Origin: Antitrichia curtipendula
Lineage: Eukaryota > Streptophyta > Bryopsida > Hypnales > Leucodontaceae
Assembly: GCA_951230915.1 (NCBI GenBank)
Contig: OX579635.1
Location: forward strand, 41,540,001-41,604,000
Reading direction: 5' to 3'
Length of the DNA stretch: 64,000 nt
In this document: positions 11,205 through 22,944 of the stretch, one piece after another
Numbering within the stretch: position 1 is the stretch's first letter
Layout: every line of letters starts with the position of its first letter
The notes under the pieces: model-generated
The model's database searches: none
Told to the model about the DNA's origin: nothing
The model's input: only the letters and a program-made list of their open reading frames with translations
Program-made: the position numbers and the translations under genes

Positions 11205-12815
11205 TTGTATTCAAGAAAACCACTCATGGATTATGGAAGGACTCCAATAAATAAAATGGTTAGTATGCATCCTTCTCTTATTCTTTTTTAGCATTCCACA
11301 ATTCAAATGCCGATTGTACTCATGAAAATCACTCATGGATCTTGAAAGGGTTCCAAAACAATAAAATGGTCAGTGTGCATCCTTCATTTGTTGTTATTTA
11401 AAATTCTACAATTTATATACCAATTGTATTCAGGAAAATCACTCATAGATCTAGAAAGGGCTTTAAGAAAATAAAAAGATGAGTGTGCATCCCTCTCTTG
11501 TTGTTCTTTAAAATTCCTGAATTCAAATGCCAATTGTATTCAAGAAAATCACTCAACATGGATCTTGAAAGTGGTCCAATAAATAAAATGGTCTATGTGC
11601 ATCCCTCTCTTGTTGTTCGTAAAAAATTCAAAATTCAAATGCCATTTGTATTCAAGAAAATCACTCACGGATCTTGAAAGGGCTTTGATAAATAAAATGG
11701 TGAGTGAGCATCCCTCTCTTGTTGTTTGTAAAAATTCCACAATTCAATGCCAATTGTATTCCTGAAAATCACTAATTGATCTTGAAGGACTCCAGAGGAA
11801 TAAAATGGTTTGTGTACATACTTCTTTTGTTGTTCTTTAAAATTCCACAATTCAAATGCCAATTGTATTCAAGAAAATCACTCATGGATCTTGAAAGGGT
11901 TCCAAAACAATAAAATGGTTTGTGTACAAACCTTTTGTTTTGTTATTTAACATTCACAATTCAATTGCCGATTGTATTCATGAAAATCACTCGTGGATCT
12001 AGAAAGGGCTTCAAGAAAATAAAATGGTGAGTGTGCATCCCTCTCTTCTTGTTCGTAAAAATTTCCCAATTCAAATGCCAATTGTATTGAAGAAAATCAC
12101 TAATTGATCTTGAAGGGCTCCAAAAGAACAAAATGGTTTGTCTACATACTTCTTTTGTTGTTATTTAAAATTCCACAATTCAAATGCCAATTGTATTCAA
12201 GATAATCACTAATCGATCTTGAAAGGGCTCTGAAAAATAAAATGGTTAGTGTGCATCCATCCCTCTTGTGTTGTTCTTTACAATACTACAATTCAAATGC
12301 CAATTGTATTCAAGAAAATCACTTATGGATCATGAAAGGGCTCCAATAAATAAAATGGTTAGTATGCATCCTTCTCTTATTACTTTTTAGCATTCCACAA
12401 TTCAAATGCCAATTGTATTGAAGAAAATCACTAATCGATCATGAAGGGGCTCCAAAAGAATAAAATGGTTGGTGTACATACTTCTTTTGTTGTTCTTTAA
12501 AATTCCACAATTCAAATGCCAATTGTATTCATGAAAATCACCCATGGATCTTGAAAGGGCTCAAGCAAATAAAATTGTCAGTGCGCATTCTTCATTTGTT
12601 GTTATTTAAAATTCTACAATTCAAATACCAATTGTATTTAGGAAAATCACTCATGGATCTAGAAAGGGCTCTAAGAAAATACAATGATTAGTGTGCATCC
12701 CTTTTTTTTTGTTCTTTAAAATTCTGCAATTTAAATGTTAATTATCTTCAAATAAATCAACCACGTATCTTAGAGGGCTTAAAGAAATAAAATGGTGAAT
12801 TTACATCTACGGATC
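11205..12815. repeat. Minisatellite array, period about 107 bp, about 15 units
   Basis: The phrase CAATTGTATTCAAGAAAATC (with variants) recurs at intervals of about 105-113 bp. Each time it is followed by ACTCATGGATCTTGAAAGGG, an ATAAAATGG phrase, GTGTGCATCC-type sequence and CTTGTTGTTCTTTAAAATTC. Units differ by substitutions and small indels, and the last unit (from about 12,735) is strongly decayed. Apparent short ORFs within the array are chance products of the repetition. Confidence 0.9.
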
Positions 12816-13104
12816 TTCTTAAGTTTGAGTGTAAAAGTTTCAACTCAAATGCCACATATGTATGAAATTGATAATTTTGTGAATTTTAGTCCATGATAAA
12901 GAATTTAATGTCACCTCAACTTTTTTTATAAATCATTGTACATCTTACATAAAATGTAGCTATTTAAGAATATGTAGGTCTGAGAATCAGACATATGAGC
13001 TACCAATATTTAAATCCAGCCTATTTTGACTGTAGAGAAAGAATTTTATGCCGAATTCAATTGTAAGAAGTCCTAAGGAATCCAAGATCTTTGTTGGATT
13101 TTGC

Positions 13105-13545
13105 CCGCGCCCCAACCTTTTTGCCCAGCATCCCCGCCTAGGCCTCAGAGTCCACGCTATAGCGTCTCCGTCCAGACCTTAGAGTCTACGTCTAGCCTTT
13201 GCGTCCGCATCCAACGCACGTCCCTGCCCAACTGGCAGAGTCCTCGCCTAGCCTTTGCGTTCGTACCCTAGTGTCCTTGCCCTGCCTTGAGAGTCCCCGC
13301 CTAGCCTTTGCATCTACATCCAACGCGAGTCCCTGCTGAAGTCGTAGAGTCCACGCCCAGCCGTTGCTTCCGCACCCTAGAGTTCTTGCCTAGGCCGCAG
13401 AGTTCAAGCTGACTCTTGCGTCGCGCGTAGGCGCAATGTCACTACCAAGTCCAGTGTTTGCGCCTCATCCCAACGTATCCGCCTTTGCGTCCGCGCCCAG
13501 TCACCTAACGCTTCTGCCCTATCCTAGCGTCTCCGCCCAAACCTA
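13105..13545. repeat. GC-rich degenerate tandem repeat, about 56-bp unit
   Basis: The recurring motif is GCCTTTGCGTCCGC(A)CCC.., followed by AGAGTCC(A/C)CGCC. Units alternate in two types, giving an approximate 112-bp dimer period: CATCCAACGCACGTCCCTGC recurs near 13.21 and 13.32 kb, and ACCCTAGTGTCCTTGCC near 13.27 and 13.38 kb. It is far more GC-rich than its surroundings and ends just before a TATA-like box. A similar composition block lies at 21.62-21.80 kb. Confidence 0.65.
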
Positions 13546-13552
13546 AGGTGGG

Positions 13553-13560
13553 TATATAAG
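13553..13560 (+). promoter_or_regulatory. Possible TATA box upstream of the hAT transposase remnant
   Basis: TATATAAG follows the GC-rich array. It lies about 250 bp before the first recognisable transposase codons, a plausible promoter position. Confidence 0.35.
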
Positions 13561-13803
13561 GAGCATGCAACAACAATAGATGTCATGCTTTTTGTCCATG
13601 ATTCTTCTCTTGGACTTCATTTTGAGCTCTATGGTTGAGTCATATTTGATAGAAGGCGGCCTTGGTTTTGCACTAAGGTGATGTTAAAATTATTTCAAGT
13701 AGAGAATTGGCGCAAACAACTGTTACTTGTAATAAGTCTTTGAACCTAAATCATTTTATCCCTACCCTGAAGAGGAAGGCGTACATATCATTTTTCCACC
13801 GCT

Positions 13804-16144
13804 ATGGCAACATCATGAAAACAGACAAAAGAGTGGGAACCGTGGTATAGTTTTTCAGAGGATGGAAACAAGGTTTGCTGCCATTTTTGTGGTGTGACAT
13901 TCAGCTACAAAAGCGAGCGAGCTTCCCAACACTTGGGTTACAAGTTGAAGTCAAAGAGGTCGTTGTGTCGTAGCATACCACAGACTGTGTGGCAAAGGTT
14001 TGTCAATTGTGCAAGATTTGTCCCAACACAAATGAATGCGCAAGACTTTGAAGACTTGGAGTCCAATCCTAGCGGTCCATCTAGGACTATTCCAATGCCA
14101 AGCTCAAGCCAGTCCACTCAAAACCAAGTATCCGGGGGGGTGGCCGGAGATGGAAGAAATTCAAACGAAGAATCAGAGCATCTCCACAGATCCACTAGTC
14201 TTGCTACCTCCAATTCCACGAGATCTGGGCCATTACGTCAGCAATGTATGATTGATGCCCTATACATTCAAAAGAGGAAGGAACTAGATGAGAAGTGGGC
14301 GATTTTTTCTATGAAGCCAATGTGGCCTTCAACGTAGCAAGGAATCTAACGTTCATTGAGGCTGTAAAGGCAACTTCGTGCGTAGGGTTTGAGTACTACC
14401 CTTCTAAATACCATTAGTTAAGGACTCAACTTATTGAGCCCAAGAGGTTGCATATTGATAATGAGATAAAAGTAAAAGTGGATTATGCAGTGAAGAATTA
14501 CGGAGTGACAATTTGCACCAATGGTTGGGACAATGTGAATCAACGACCTCTCATGAATGTGATGATGTCATGTCCCGTCGGTGACGCATTTCTTGGGTCC
14601 ATTGACACTTCCGGAGAAATAAAAACAATGCGATATATATATTAGAGCAATTGAAAGTATTCATTGACAAAGTGGATCCAAGAAATGTCACCCAAGTTTG
14701 TACAGACAATGCAGGAAACATGCTTGGAGTGATGGGTGGTATTGTTCTAACATATCCACACATTTTCAAGCAAGGTTGCACAACACACGCTTTGGATCTT
14801 CTACTGGAAGACTAGGCAAAGTTGCCAAATTTTGCCGATTTAATTTTGAGAGGCAGACGGTTGTACCAGTACATTAGGGGCCATCATGCAATAATGTCCA
14901 CTTTTTAGTGCCAACTGAAACTTGTTTCGCTTGTAATTTCTTGATGCTGTAGCGTTTTCTATTACTAAAACCCCAATTAGAAGTCTTAAAAATGTGTACG
15001 TGTTGTCACTTATTTTGCTGGACAACGGAATAGATAGGGTGGGAAGCAAGGACGTACCTTGGTAGACATAGTAAGACATACCATCACCAATTTTATATTT
15101 TGGCAACGATGCATAAATTATGTTCATATAGTGGAAGACGTGTTGATGGCCCTGCGAGTCTTTGATGGCCGAGAGCCAACTATAGGCAAGGCATGGCTCG
15201 TGATGCACAATTTGAGGAAGCATGTGCATTCATTGAGAGAGGCACCCTTCTACTTATCTAATGCTATGCCGACAAATTGGAAGAGACATTCACTGTCCGA
15301 TAGGATATGTTTTTCATTGATGTTCACTATGCCAGTGCATTGCTCAATACTTACCTCAAAGATCAACCAGATCTTGTTGGTGATAGAGTTGCCCTTCGTG
15401 CTTTGAATCGGGTCGTTCACAAATTAGAAGACGTGGATGTGCATTTTGACGATGTCATGGCAGAATTAACACAATATGAAGAAGGTATTGGACTGCATAG
15501 CTTTGCCAAGACACCGAACATTTGGATGTCTAAAGTTCTTTTCCACCAATGGTGGTAGAGGATTGGAGACCGGGCTTTGTCACGCATTGCCGTGCGTGTT
15601 TTGTATAGGGCAATGCCCGAGGAGGAGGGGATTGCGTGAAAAAATGGACCGACGAGGAGGGCGGAGCCCGACGAGGAGGTGCATTTTTTCACGCAATCCC
15701 CGCCGACGAGGAGCCATTGCCCGACGTAAATCACGAACAGATGGATGAAAATTGGGCATGAGAAATCGAAGCCGGATGAGAAATCCGTAATGCCCGATTA
15801 CGCAGGAAAACCCGCGTAATCGGGCATTACGCTGCAGAACCACCCCGCAAAATGAACGGGAGGAATCCTGGGAGTGGTTTACGTCCCTTACGTGCTTTGC
15901 ATCGTCTTGTGAACGCAACTGGAATATGCATTCCTTTGTCCACAACAAAAATAGAAATCGCCTTACAATTGACAAGGCAGAATCTTTGGTGTACATTTAT
16001 ACCAACAGCTGTGTGCTTTGTCAAAGACAAGGTGCCGATCCGATTTGTTGGTATGAGGCAAACACCCTTTCGGAGGATTCCGATTTGGACGCAGTAGGCC
16101 CCGTTTCGGTGAACGACAATAATCCCAAGTTTGATGTGATGTAA
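13804..16144 (+). pseudogene. hAT-superfamily transposase pseudogene (BED finger, DUF659, hAT dimerisation)
   Basis: Three domains are readable in order. A BED-type zinc finger spans 13.82-13.98 kb (KEWEPWYSFSEDGNKVCCHF..C..H). A DUF659-type catalytic core spans 14.24-14.83 kb, including VTICTNGWDNVNQRPLMNV and CTDNAGNMLGVMGG followed by GCTTHALDLLLED. A C-terminal hAT dimerisation segment spans 15.85-16.14 kb, including SCERNWNMHSFVHNKNRNRL and ESLVYIYTN. Between them, 15.31-15.54 kb reads MFFIDVHYASALLNTYLKDQ. Many stops (for example the TAG after LLLED, and the TAG near 15,556) and frame changes show it is dead. A palindromic element (15.60-15.84 kb) is inserted between the region ALSRIAVRVL and the dimerisation segment. 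Confidence 0.85.
15602..15835. mobile_element. Composite palindromic (foldback) element nested in the hAT pseudogene
   Basis: Two hairpins are visible. The first has arms GGGGATTGCGTGAAAAAATG and GCATTTTTTCACGCAATCCC around GACGAGGAGG repeats, and is bracketed by TATAGGGCAATGCCCGAGG and CCATTGCCCGACGTAAA. The second (15,786-15,831) has arms CGTAATGCCCGATTACGC and GCGTAATCGGGCATTACG. Compact relatives occur at 58,808-58,850 (first type) and 53,179-53,220 (second type). It is non-coding. Confidence 0.65.
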
Positions 16145-16189
16145 GTAGAGGATGCAAAGTAAGACAACATGGAAGCAAATTGAGCACCT

Positions 16190-17533
16190 TTGATGTATGA
16201 AGCGAACCGACATGTTTGGAGGGAGGGTGCCAATCACCTCCATGAAGTGAGAAACTACGATGAGGTTGGTCCGCTTGGTCAGCCTCGTAGAGAAGATGGT
16301 GATAGAGGTGTTTGGGGACCTTGGGGTCTCAATCCACGCCGCAGTCCTTCTCCTGACGCCCTTGTAAATGAAGCCATGGATGAACTACAAAACTTGTCTT
16401 CTTCTTCTGAGAGCGATGAAGCAAATGAAGAACATTGTGATGATCAAGGAAACCCAATTGATGATCACGACAACCGTCCGGACAATGATTTTGGCGATCA
16501 TAGAAACCTCCCTCCGAGAAATAATGGCGGTAACAGAGATGACCAAAATGATGGAAACAGTGGAAAATTGGCCAACCGTGGAGATCAGAATGAGTGAGAG
16601 TTTGACCATGATATTGACAGCACTCATGGAGTTTGTGGGATGAGTGTCTAAGGTGGTGATTCTAGCTTAGTTCCAAGGCGTGAGCGTACAAATATGGAAA
16701 ACATAGCAGCGGCTCCCACATTAGCAATGAACGAAAGATTATTCAATGGTACAAGACTTTTTGACCCTGAACGCATTAGAAATGATGTTCTACGAATTAT
16801 GCGTAGTAGCACCACTGTCCTTCATAGCGTGGACCATATTGTTGGTCAAAGTCATGGCCCATCTGTGCAACGCTCAATTTCCTCCTCTCATATTGATATT
16901 TCAAATCCATGCTCCCAACTTTTTCAAATCGGCGTGGACTTTGTGAGGAATGCCCAAGTAACATTGGTGCTTGTTTTCCATAATAATACTGGTGGTAGGC
17001 CCCCTCCGGTCCGAGCTCACCACATAGGTCAATATAAATTACAACGTCGTAATTTGCGAGGAAGGAGGGCTATCGCTGGTGTATCATCGTCTAGGAGAAA
17101 TAAACAACCCTTTAGAGGGATTGGAGAATGGCACCCTGATGAGGAAATAACCCTTTATGTAGAAACTTATATTTTGGGGAGAACCTTGTCAACGCTAGTG
17201 TTTGTTGTTCTTGGAGGGCAGAGGACCCCGACCGGGTTGGCAATAAATTCAGATGCTAAAGACCCAGTGGCAAAATAGCACAAAAAGATAGTGAATACTA
17301 GTAGACGTGGAAGAAGAGCCACGGAGCTTCGAAACAAGAATTCAGAAGTGGAGGGGTCTTCAAACAACATACCATGGTGACGAAGACGAATTACTTGGAG
17401 GTGAAGATGATGACGATGATGATGACCATGACTGCGACGAGGCACCGACTAATGATGATGTGCACATTCGAGATGTGGATTGTGCGGATACTTCCACCCA
17501 AGAACCCCATCGATCAAGTCGTTTAAATCCTTG
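16190..17533 (+). pseudogene. Unrecognised reading frames downstream of the hAT core
   Basis: Frames at 16190-16597 (135 codons), 16694-17278 (194 codons) and 17307-17533 follow one another with short gaps. The first is acidic and Asn/Asp-rich, the second has basic and neutral stretches (for example RRNLRGRRAIAGVSSSRRNK), and the third ends in a run of Asp. They may be the tail of the same transposon or a second element gene. I recognise no domain and assign no function. Confidence 0.35.
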
Positions 17534-17769
17534 AGTAGCAACAGCACAAGCAAGGTTGTCTTGTCGGACATGTTCCGGGATATTGGTGACGTATTGGACA
17601 TCTGACGTGACATGTCGTATAGGACAAGTGTCTAATAAAAGTGGATAAAGCATTGAGTAGGAAATTAGGGTTTCATTTTGGGTGCTTGAATTTATCTTAC
17701 GTGGCAGTGATGTGGAAAGAGAAAACCACATCATCAAGGGCAACCTCAGGGTGAGGCGCATGCGGGTCT

Positions 17770-17895
17770 GAGTAGTGCGACCTCGGGTGTAAGGGGCGAC
17801 TGTAGAAAGAAAAAAAAAAAAAGACTACGGATACAAAGATCAGAGCGACTTCGGGTGCAAGGGGCGACTGCGGAAAAAAAAAAGGGGGCCGGTTG
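17770..17895. repeat. Two-copy repeat with GGGCGAC core
   Basis: GCGACCTCGGGTGTAAGGGG and GCGACTTCGGGTGCAAGGGG each continue into CGACTGYRGAAA and an A-run, about 75 bp apart. The GGGTRYAGGGGCGAC theme also appears in inverse orientation in the 20.81-20.91 kb tandem repeat. Confidence 0.5.
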
Positions 17896-17899
17896 TAAG

Positions 17900-20800
17900 C
17901 CTCCAATTTGTCACTAGGGACTCATAGTTTGTTTTTTTGTTTTTTTTACAAATTTAAGTATAGTTTTATATACAAAAAGCTCCAAAAAGAGTGTAAAATT
18001 AAAATAGATATGTCACGTAGCAATATAGCAATTGGTTCCTTATAAGTTTTTTTCCCCAAAATAAACCCCATTTCCACTTGTATACAGATTAAAACGTGGA
18101 AATATAGGTAAATAATAGAATTAAAGCTAATCTAACCTAAACAGCCCAAACCTACAGTACATGTGACATCTTATGGCTAAAATTGGTCCGAGGGAACATT
18201 GTTGAGATCTTAAGTCCATTCCCAGAGATAGGTTTCATTTTCCCCATAACATCGAAGAAATAGTGAAAATCCCAATTGTTGGCCTATAGGAGTTACAAAC
18301 TCAAGATGGACCCGTAAGAGGAATCTACGGATGGAGTATAGTGTTCTAGGGTGGAAATCAAATTTGGGACTCAATGGCAAATCGGCTTGCCAAGATTCCC
18401 TTGTAACTGAAAGATTCCCTAGTTGCCAAAATTAAAAAGAGAAGACAAAATTTGATTCTCCTTTGACCTTTGTGTAAAGTAAGAATATGAGTTTGCACAT
18501 CCTTTGTAGAATTCTATGAGAGGTTCCGTAAAAAAATTTGAAATTTTCTGACTTGCAGAAGATGCCTTTCCAGACGGTCAACCGCCAAAATCTACAATGA
18601 AAAATTCTTAGAAATTACCCAAATTGCGGTAAAATCTCACTAAAAATTTAGATTTGCTTCTTTTATGCTAATAAGATGCCCACCAAGTTTCAAGACATTC
18701 CAATTGCCAGAAGTGCTTGAACCGGCGAGATTCCCTGATAATTGACAAATTTGAAGTTTACGGTGGAGTTGACTTGCGTACCGGGAGCATACAAAATTGG
18801 AATGGGGTCAAAGCTAGATCTTTTCTTACTCCCCCATACCTATTAAAGAACCTAGGCTAGTTAACTTTTCTCAGAAAAGTCAACCTCCAAGATTTGGATT
18901 TTTACCCCGTTTTGGTGTTTAGTTAGCGATAGATTATGTTGCATTTTTTGGAGATTGGTTAAGGAGTAGGAGGTTCCTCTAGATTAAAAATTTCTTTTTG
19001 AAGCTATTGGCACAATCCATTTGTGATTTGGAGTTAATCTCCAAAAGTTAGGATGTTGGTCCAGCATAGATGGTAGATAGTTAAAATTTAGGGATTAGGA
19101 TGAAAATCTTTGAGGATAAGGATGAAAATCCAAGTTGATAAGATTGTTAGTAGGAAATTAGGGGGGGATTGGGCCCTTGAAAACATATAAAAGGGTATCC
19201 CTTCTCCTCTCACTACGCTCCCATTTGGAGAGACTTTGGGTTGGAACCAAAGCTCTCAAGGTCCATGTTTTGAATCTTGATAGGGAACCCCCATTCTTGT
19301 TTTGGGGTCCGTAGGGTCCAATTTGTGTTGGAATTTTTGGCGATTAAGCCAAAAAACCTCCACGGTGTTTTCGAAGCACTTTTTGGCTCCCATTGTTGTT
19401 CTATTTCTAGTTTTTGAAGGTCCTTGAGGATCCTTCTTCTTGCTTTTGTAAAACCTTGTGAATCTTTGTGAACTTCTTTTGTTGAACTTTTGGTTAACTT
19501 TTGTGTGTATTTGAGTACCACGTTGTACGTTTTGGAAGTTTTTTGTGGTGTTGTACTAATTCTAAAGTCACCCTCCATCGTACCTTGGTGATGCCGCTTT
19601 GGGGGGCCTTTATTGTGTGATTATCGCGTTCTCTTGTTCGTTCTAACTTGTTTGTTTGTTCTCTCTAAGTACATACTTACCCTTCTCTAACAATTGCCTT
19701 GTTGAAGTGGGCCCCCTTTGAGACAGCGAAGCTTTGACTTCCCTTGTGTGTGTTACCCTTTAAGTTTGTACTTATCCCTTCTCAAAGTTTCCCTTGTTGT
19801 GTGGACCCCCTCTCCGGACGGTGGAGCTTTGAACTTGTGATAGAGTTTTGAACCTCTCTGGCGCTAAGTTTCAGAGTTTAGTTTTCAAGACCTCCTTGGA
19901 ATGAATTAGAGTTTAGTATCCAAGATTGTAGTGAGTAATTAGAAGGTCCCGAGTGAACACGGCATTTTTAGTTTACTCCTAGTCCTCATCACCCTAAAAT
20001 TTAGGCCTAAACCCCCCGAATGGCAAAGTTTTGAATCCGGGACTAACCTCCACTCAAAAATCCAATCTTTATTTGTTTAAGTGGGATTCCTTGAGGAAAC
20101 CCGAGAAGTTGGATTTTAGAAAAAAAAAAAGCCAGCATAGCTAGACAGCATTTAGCTAACCATTATCTATCTAGACCCATAGCAAAAAATTCCAAGAGAA
20201 ATCAGAATTCAGAGTCTATAAAAAAGTCTGGATGAAGTTTAGAGTGACCCTTTAAAGTCAAAACTTCATCCGTTCATAACTTTCCTTAGGAGTGTTCAAA
20301 ACACATGAATCTTAGGTTTTTAGAAATGGCATGAATCAATCTCCAACCTATGTAGGATGAATTAGGACTCTAGAATCCCCAAATCAAAATTACATTTGCA
20401 ACTTTGTTAATTACCTAAGGCTAGTAACCATCCCCCACAATTTCTCTAACAAAATTAGGATATATAGGATACTTAGCAAAAGATCCATTGCTTGGAAGGC
20501 ACAATGGACCAACGCTAGGCACCCGTAGGATTTCAAATACTAGAACTTGGTTGTGCCCGTGTATTTACCAAGGGTGGGTAAATAAGCGCTCACAGCGGTT
20601 GACTAGATGTGGTCAACTCTACCCAACTTGCTGTACTTAGGAAATTAAATTCCTAAGTATTAGATACTGAATTAGTAATGAAGGTAATTCATTAATTGAA
20701 GTATATGAGCTGTTTGTGTAGTGATTTATAACATCCATATCACCAAAGATTTTATTTTCCAATCATAAAACTAATAGTTCGCTACAAAATCTGGAGAAAA
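17900..20800. other. Gene-free stretch of probable retroelement or intergenic debris
   Basis: No domain could be read on either strand. TATAAAAG at 19,186-19,193, followed by a pyrimidine-rich leader-like stretch, resembles a retroelement promoter. I could not find the paired terminal repeats or any gag/pol motif that would confirm this. Confidence 0.3.
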
Positions 20801-20810
20801 AAAAAAAAAA

Positions 20811-20912
20811 AAAAAGCGTCGCCTCTACTGTATCCACGGTTTCCCCTACTGTACCAGCGGTCACTCCTACCATATCTGCAATTGCCCCTACCCATGGTCG
20901 CCCCTACCTGCA
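20811..20912. repeat. Short degenerate tandem repeat, about 21-bp unit
   Basis: Units of the type GCCCCTACTGTATCCACGGT repeat about five times with substitutions, beside a run of about 20 A residues at 20,795-20,815. Confidence 0.55.
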
Positions 20913-20989
20913 ATTGCATGTGCATGTGCCACGGGGCCACTAGATGGTCGGACACTAGAATTTTTTTTTGAAAAAAGTCAACAGGCAAT

Positions 20990-22482
20990 TTGACTTTATT
21001 GGACGTCGCGTGTCATGGTGTCAGGGAAGACAACCATGAGTACAAGGTCTTGAAGGTAGTAGCACTTGAAAAAAGAACCTAATAGGAGTTCTTTAGATAA
21101 CCAGTTTAGAATTTTGCTTGTTATTGAAGTAGATGTTGATTGTATTGTTGTTTTCCTATGCAATACATAAATTCTATAAATGTTGTTGGATATCATAAAC
21201 ATGAGCGCACGCATATTAGTTTTCAATTTCTCATGCATGCTTGGCAATTGGCACATTGATCAACATGAGTTGGTACTATATTGTGGTTTGATTCTGAAAG
21301 GGATATTTGGCATTCATTGTCGTATTGTAATTTTCCAACTTAAAAAAAGTGTGAATCCTTAACCACTTAAGTCCTATTGAGGGAGAAACCGGATTTCACA
21401 AAACCTTTGTGGTCTCAATACTTATTGCAATTTCTTAATACTCTTTGCCAAAATAGGAAAAAAATTAGCTTCTTGAAAATAAAATTCCTATTTCAATTAG
21501 TCCTTGGAAGGAAAAGTTATGGCACAAGAAGCCCAAATTCTAATTGGATTAGCAAAGAAAAAAACCTAGAAGAATTTAAAAGGAAAAAATGTATTATTTG
21601 GTGTTGCTATCCAAGTGAGTCCTCGCCCATATGCAGGCGTCTGCACCTAAACCTACTACGTCCCCGCCCTGGCTAAGTCTGTGCCCAAACGTAGACGTAG
21701 ACGCCTATACACAAGTGTTTGTGCCCAGACCTCCTACATTTTTGCCCAACAACGTCCGAGCAGAAACATTAAAGTCCCCGTCCATCCACAGACATCCCAG
21801 CCCATAATCCAGCATGGCAATCACCGTGGACAGGTCTTATGCTATGTCATGCATGTGAGGTAAATCATTGTTATCTTGTTTTTATCCCTTGTCCTAATTT
21901 AATGAAGCCGGTCCAACACGTCCATCCCCCCGTGCCGTCCGATCACCTTGACTCGTCTGATGTGACAACCCTAGCCCAAGTAATACAAGCAGCTCAAAAA
22001 ATCATTTTTTTAAGGAGTAAAGATTTGAAATTTTTTTTTTAGGATTTATATACATGAAAAGTTTTCAATCAATCCATTTGGATTAATGAGATGAAAGTTA
22101 TGAGGACTTTTAGTTTGGAGGTGGTCATGAATCTCTATTCTAAATAAATTTTGAAGTCCTTTATTTAGTTTAATTTTTAATACTTTTTGGGAAAAAATAA
22201 GCCATAGAATTTTACAACATTCCAATTACTGATTGGCATTTTTCAACTCCATAACTAAATTCTTAGAAAGTTGGTATTTTAAATCATACTCTACTTCGTA
22301 ACTTATTTCTTCAATATTTCATAAAGAATTACAAGTTGTAGGATCTAACATTTTTGGTTTAAAAGTTTGAAAGATGAAATCTAACACAATTGGAAAGAAT
22401 TGAAAATACTTCTTTTTGAAATCCAAACATCATGATCTTGCAATTGTTATTCTGAAATTTTAGGAGGGTGTACCCTAACAAG
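20990..22482. other. Gene-free stretch with a GC-rich block
   Basis: A GC-rich, CCC- and ACG-rich block at about 21,620-21,800 has the same flavour as the array at 13.1-13.5 kb. A segment at 22,040-22,110 (around CCATTTGGATTAATGAGAT) is repeated at 22,760-22,825. No coding region was recognised. Confidence 0.35.
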
Positions 22483-22486
22483 TTAA

Positions 22487-22870
22487 CCCCTAAAGCACTA
22501 AACTATGTTTTTTGGCAACATAGCAATTTTAGGCAGCTCACTACAAATGGATTTTTTGTTTCTTTTCTTTGAAATTTTCACACAATATGTGCCCGAGGAA
22601 TAGCTTTAAGGCCCAACAATTTTCATAACTTTTGAATACATGTTTAAGAAATTATGGTATAATATGTTGTTTTCATTGCTCGGCAGGCAGCCCGGGCAGC
22701 AAAAAAAACTACTTGAAAATTCACTTTTCTTAAAAATTAAAATTTGAAATTGGTTCTCTAGATCCTTATATACATGGAAGGCTTTGAATAATTCCATTTG
22801 GATTAATGAGATAAAAGTTATGGGAGTTTAAGTTTGCGGGTAGTTTGCGGGTAGTTGTGGAATGTCTACT
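22487..22870. mobile_element. 5' end of a TTAA-type element, probably truncated
   Basis: TTAA (22,483-22,486) is followed by CCCCTAAAGCACTAAAC, like the left ends of the other TTAA elements. The interior GGCAGCCCGGGCAGCAAA parallels GGCAGCCTGGGCAGCAAA in the 41.2-42.1 kb copy. A matching right end with GGGG-TTAA was not found, so the element is truncated or disrupted. The right limit is approximate. Confidence 0.4.
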
Positions 22871-22944
22871 TTCAAAATGGGATTTCTAGTGCAAATTTTG
22901 ATGGAAGTATTTAATATTTAGAAGCAAAAGTAGTACATACAATA

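Noticed and set aside
11483..11862. Short frames within the 107-bp minisatellite
   Set aside because: They repeat with the array and differ by frame between units, so they are not under coding constraint.
19186..20640. LTR retrotransposon
   Set aside because: A TATA-like box exists, but I could find neither paired long terminal repeats nor primer-binding site nor pol motifs.
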